From contig CAZUQM010000004.1 of assembly GCA_964622545.1 (NCBI GenBank), positions 62,001-126,000 on the forward strand: a DNA stretch of 64,000 nt. The letters run 5' to 3'. The notes beneath the pieces are model-generated. The model saw only the letters and a program-made list of their open reading frames with translations. It did not search any database and was not told where the DNA came from. The position numbers and the translations under genes were made by a program. This document shows, piece by piece, positions 61,271-64,000 of this stretch (positions within the stretch are counted from its first letter, which is position 1; every line of letters begins with the position of its first letter). Origin of the DNA: JAFGLZ01 sp964622545. Lineage in GTDB: Bacteria > Planctomycetota > Phycisphaerae > UBA1845 > JAFGLZ01.

Positions 61271-63016
61271 CTACGGTTTCTCGGCCTCGGGCTGGTTGAG
61301 TTCCTTCTTGAGGCCGCCGAAGTACTTCTTGACCGAATCGTGATAGGCCCGCGGCAGGCGATCGCGATCGAGGGCGTCGGTGGCCTCGCGCTCGGCCGAG
61401 GTGATCACCTCGACGGCCTTGCGGCGCGCCTGGCCCTTGAGCTGCCGGCCTTCGACGAAGGTCTCGCCGATGATCGATCCCTTGGACTGCTTGCCGCGGA
61501 CGCGCTCGCGCTTCCACCTGACGGACGTTTTCTGGAGCGGGGCTTGTCCGCCTTGTCCTCGGCCGGGATTCCCCATGCCGCCGCCGGATAGGGCTCCCTG
61601 GCCCAGGCCGGTGCCCATGCCGTCCCCTTCAGCCTGGCCGGCCCCCTCGCCGTCGCAGAGGCCCGACTTGGCGTCGGCGAGCTCGGCCATCGCCGCTTCC
61701 ATGTCCATCATCTCTTGCTGCATCATCTCCATGGCGCTGAGCTGCTCGGCCGCCTTGCTCAGGTTGCTCGCGGCCTGACCGGACTGCATGTCGCCGGCGC
61801 TGTCCATGTTCTGGGCGGCGCCGCCCAGCTTCTGGGCCAGCCCCTTGCAGGCCTCGCAGGCCGCCTGGTTCTTGAGGATCTTGTCCATGAGCTTCTGGAT
61901 CTGCTCCTGGGTGAGGCCCTGCTTGGTCAGGTCTTCTTTGACCGAGTCGAGGTCGCGTTTCGAGAGGTTCTCGAGCGTCCGCTTGACCTGATCTTCGTTG
62001 AGCCCGGCGTCCTTCAGATCGTCGGCGAGCTTCTTGTTGCTGGCCAGCTTGTCGAGCTGCGCCGCGAGCTTCTCGAGCTGGGCCTTCATGTCCTTGACCT
62101 TGGCGGGGTTCTCGCCGGCTTCCATCTTGGCGAGCTGTTCCTGCATCTCGCGGAGGGCCTCCTGGGCACCCTTGAAGTCGCCCGAGGCCAGACCCTTTCG
62201 CAGCTTGTCGGTCAGAGAGTCCTGCGATTGGGGCTGACCGAGCCGGCGGAGCATCTTCTTGACCTCCTCCACCTGTTCATACTGGGCCGACGCCTGCTGC
62301 TGCTTGAGCCGCTCGGACATGTCCTCGAGCTTCTTGATGGCCTCACGCCGGAGCTGCTGGGCCGACATGGGCTCGTTGGCGTCCAAGAGCTGTTCGAGGT
62401 CCTCGGCCTCTCGCAGGACCTCGCTCTGCTTGGAGGCCTTCTGGACCCTGGCGACGGCCTGCTTGACCGCCGCTTGGGTGGTCTCGAGGGCCTGTCGCTT
62501 CTGACGTTTCTCCTCTTCCGATTGCGCCCGGCCGAAGAGGTCGAGCGGCGGCATGAGCCACAGCACCAGCAGGGCGCCCACGACGCTCGCGGCGGCCCAG
62601 TTGACCGAATGCGGGTACCGGACGGGCAGGTGCTTGCTGACCGTGATGCCCGAGACCTTGCCGATGGCGTCGGCATGCGTGGCCCTGGCGAAGGGGTCGC
62701 TGCTATCGGTGCAGTAGAGGCTGGTGGTGACGCGTTCGCGGAGGCCGATGGCTTCGTCGAGCGCGGCCGCGGCCGCGGTGGCCGAGTCGCGCGTGATCGA
62801 AAGCCAGACGACGGAGCCGAGCGCGGCCGCCACGGTCAGCACCAGCGCGATCACCTCGAGGGGGATCCCGAGCACCGTGACCCGCTCGACGAGCACGAGG
62901 ACGACGAACGCGCCGGCGGCGATGGCCATCGACCAACCGAGAAGGTTGAGCCATCGGTTGAACCACAGCCGTCGTCGGGCGCGTGCCACCTGGGCATGCA
63001 GCGGATCGGATCTCAT
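61271..63016 (-). CDS. Membrane protein with long coiled coil
   Basis: A 581-residue protein. Three hydrophobic spans (about 28-50, 53-76 and 140-157) are followed by a long charged coiled coil (about 165-420, rich in Lys, Glu, Gln and Leu heptads), a Gly- and Met-rich section (about 440-490) and a basic C-terminal part (RWKRERVRGKQSKG). It resembles planctomycete DUF4175-like proteins that neighbour MoxR/VWA genes. The ATG follows AGGAGC. It is the first gene of the long minus-strand block and may anchor the complex to the membrane. Confidence 0.7.
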   Translation of the reverse strand: MRSDPLHAQVARARRRLWFNRWLNLLGWSMAIAAGAFVVLVLVERVTVLGIPLEVIALVLTVAAALGSVVWLSITRDSATAAAAALDEAIGLRERVTTSLYCTDSSDPFARATHADAIGKVSGITVSKHLPVRYPHSVNWAAASVVGALLVLWLMPPLDLFGRAQSEEEKRQKRQALETTQAAVKQAVARVQKASKQSEVLREAEDLEQLLDANEPMSAQQLRREAIKKLEDMSERLKQQQASAQYEQVEEVKKMLRRLGQPQSQDSLTDKLRKGLASGDFKGAQEALREMQEQLAKMEAGENPAKVKDMKAQLEKLAAQLDKLASNKKLADDLKDAGLNEDQVKRTLENLSKRDLDSVKEDLTKQGLTQEQIQKLMDKILKNQAACEACKGLAQKLGGAAQNMDSAGDMQSGQAASNLSKAAEQLSAMEMMQQEMMDMEAAMAELADAKSGLCDGEGAGQAEGDGMGTGLGQGALSGGGMGNPGRGQGGQAPLQKTSVRWKRERVRGKQSKGSIIGETFVEGRQLKGQARRKAVEVITSAEREATDALDRDRLPRAYHDSVKKYFGGLKKELNQPEAEKP

Positions 63017-63102
63017 CGCGCTAAGCTCCTGCGGGCCGCCGTCGCGTTACTGCCATTCTACGTCCGGTCCATCGTGTTAGACAACAGGACCGGTCCGGGG
63101 TT

Positions 63103-63510
63103 TCAGTTGTTCTGGCCGGGACTCGACGCGTCGGATGGTGCCTTCGAGTCGGTCATCTTGCGGTGTCGCTTGGCAGCTGACCTTGCCAGGGCCCGAATCG
63201 ACGCCCGGTAGCCGGCCAGGTCCGCCAGATGCTGCTGACGCGGCAGGCAGACCAGGTCGACGCCGTCGGGCAGGTCGTGCTGCTCAAGGCGGAAGGCCTC
63301 ACGGACCAGCCGCTTGAAGCGATTCCGCCGGACGGCGTTACCGAACCGCTTGCTCACCGGCATCCCCAGCCGCGAGCGAGGCAGGCCGTTGGCCGCGACG
63401 AAGACCACCAGGTTCTTGTCGGCGCAACTGCAGCGCAGACGGAAGATCCGCTGGAAGTCGCTCCGTCGCTTCATCCGCTTCGATCGGCCTAGGGTGAATC
63501 GCTGTGTCAT
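63103..63510 (-). CDS. rnpA: Ribonuclease P protein component
   Basis: A 135-residue basic protein that binds RNase P RNA and assists 5' processing of pre-tRNA. The family signature GNAVRRNRFKRLVREAFR is at residues 57-74, and the N-terminus reads MTQRFTLGRSKRMKRRSDF. The open frame extends to 63663, but the ATG at 63510 starts at the conserved N-terminus. Ribosomal protein gene rpmH, its usual upstream partner, is not found next to it. Confidence 0.9.
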   Translation of the reverse strand: MTQRFTLGRSKRMKRRSDFQRIFRLRCSCADKNLVVFVAANGLPRSRLGMPVSKRFGNAVRRNRFKRLVREAFRLEQHDLPDGVDLVCLPRQQHLADLAGYRASIRALARSAAKRHRKMTDSKAPSDASSPGQNN

Positions 63511-63603
63511 CGCATCGCGATTATACACGATCGGCGGGTGGCATCCGCACGTTGTTCCCACGCCTGTGTGGGTGCGTGGGCATGGTCGAGGTGTCGAACC
63601 CAA

Positions 63604-63633
63604 CATGGCCACGCGAACAGCAGCGTGGCCATG
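63604..63633. repeat. Perfect inverted repeat upstream of rnpA
   Basis: CATGGCCACGC and GCGTGGCCATG with an 8-base centre; looks like a dispersed palindrome. The remaining bases from 63511 to 63815 hold no gene. Confidence 0.7.
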
Positions 63634-63738
63634 CCACCCATGACGCTCTCCTTTGCCGGACAACAGATCTCGGGAACGGAGGACAACAGGATGGCCCCAT
63701 GGACCCCGGCCCCGGGGACCAGACGCCCTGCCTCAACG

Positions 63739-63778
63739 AAAACGGCGCCGCCAAGGTCGGTCCCCGGTGACGCCGTTT
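63739..63778 (-). terminator. Intrinsic terminator of the coiled-coil gene
   Basis: On the minus strand AAACGGCG and CGCCGTTTT with a GC-rich loop region lie about 40 bases after the stop of the partial gene at 63816, with a short T-run. Confidence 0.65.
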
Positions 63779-63815
63779 GTGGGCTTTCGAGTTCGAACCC
63801 GCCTTCAGCCTTGCG

Positions 63816-64000
63816 CTACCACTCCATGTCCTCGTCGTTGAGGAGCTGGCGGAGTCGTCGGTTGATCAGGTCTTCGCGGTTCTTGGCCCGGCGCTGCATC
63901 GCGTCGCGGAGCTTGTCGAGCTCTCGGGCGAGGTCCTCGATCTCGAGCCGGCGGAACTGCATGCGGACCTCGAACTGGTGGCCGAGCACCTCGCGGAGCT
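63816..64000 (-). CDS. C-terminal fragment of a coiled-coil protein
   Basis: The minus-strand frame enters from beyond the window and ends at TAG (complement of 63816-63818). About 61 residues are visible, charged and helical, with LREVLGHQFEVRMQFRRLEI at the start and a DEDMEW end. Leucines and arginines recur at heptad spacing. I do not recognise the family. Confidence 0.6.
   Translation of the reverse strand, partial: LREVLGHQFEVRMQFRRLEIEDLARELDKLRDAMQRRAKNREDLINRRLRQLLNDEDMEW

Noticed and set aside
63780..63812. tRNA-like T-arm (GGGTTCGAAC on the minus strand)
   Set aside because: The flanking bases do not pair into a T-stem, and no anticodon or acceptor arm is visible.

Overview
The window is a high-GC (roughly two thirds G+C by eye) bacterial chromosome fragment that looks like a Planctomycetota genome, probably an assembled draft or metagenome bin because a run of exactly 100 N lies inside a tandem repeat (20275-20374). 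The lineage call rests on gene content: an HzsA-related multihaem protein, secreted Gfo/Idh/MocA oxidoreductases with twin-arginine leaders, BNR/Asp-box and FG-GAP secreted proteins, a PEP-CTERM-like protein, a MoxR/DUF58/VWA operon, and many dispersed palindromic repeats. The class cannot be fixed from the sequence.

Region by region. 1-7.3 kb: tail of an unknown gene, glycerol-3-phosphate dehydrogenase (glpD), a secreted SMP-30-like protein, a four-helix-bundle gene inside an inverted-repeat cassette, a secreted FIST protein, a carbohydrate-binding-like protein and glycerol dehydrogenase (gldA). 7.6-16.2 kb: the HzsA-related triple-CxxCH protein, a secreted metallophosphoesterase, a DUF3786 protein, a CE15-type glucuronoyl esterase and a secreted Gfo/Idh/MocA oxidoreductase. 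16.2-20 kb: a DUF433/DUF5615 toxin-antitoxin pair, an FG-GAP protein and an Asp-box sialidase-like protein. 20-26.5 kb: 14-bp minisatellite with assembly gap, zinc-ribbon membrane protein, HEAT-repeat/Gfo-Idh-MocA operon, and a gene-free stretch with a candidate structured RNA. 26.5-31.6 kb (minus strand): glucose-6-phosphate dehydrogenase (zwf), a CoA-disulfide-reductase-like flavoprotein fused to rhodanese, a small Cys protein, a DUF6132-thioredoxin fusion and an ArsR-type repressor; these look like one redox or persulfide cluster.

31.7-45.6 kb is a run mostly on the plus strand: DegT aminotransferase, GH78-like rhamnosidase, a second DUF433/DUF5615 pair whose toxin has an in-frame TGA, a LarA-family protein, a DUF1566 protein, an Asp-box protein, an alpha/beta hydrolase and a TIM-barrel glycosidase-like protein, an M20 peptidase, and three small minus-strand genes. 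45.8-48.3 kb: PEP-CTERM-like protein and rsmB. 48.3-63.0 kb is one long minus-strand block transcribed from a coiled-coil membrane protein, through an iron-type ABC binding protein and permease and an NHL lipoprotein, to VWA/amidotransferase-like protein, MoxR ATPase, DUF58, a gingipain-like C25 cysteine peptidase and a second VWA protein. rnpA and the tail of a coiled-coil gene close the window.

Taken together the genes suggest a heterotroph that degrades complex plant or algal polysaccharides (rhamnosidase, glucuronoyl esterase, sialidase-fold and carbohydrate-binding proteins, sugar oxidoreductases) and uses glycerol. The most unusual parts are the C25 peptidase embedded in a MoxR/VWA operon, the four-helix-bundle cassette, a palindromic repeat that has become 22 in-frame codons of the HzsA-related gene, the redox cluster with a near-leaderless ArsR gene, the unidentified RNA-like locus, and the broken toxin gene.
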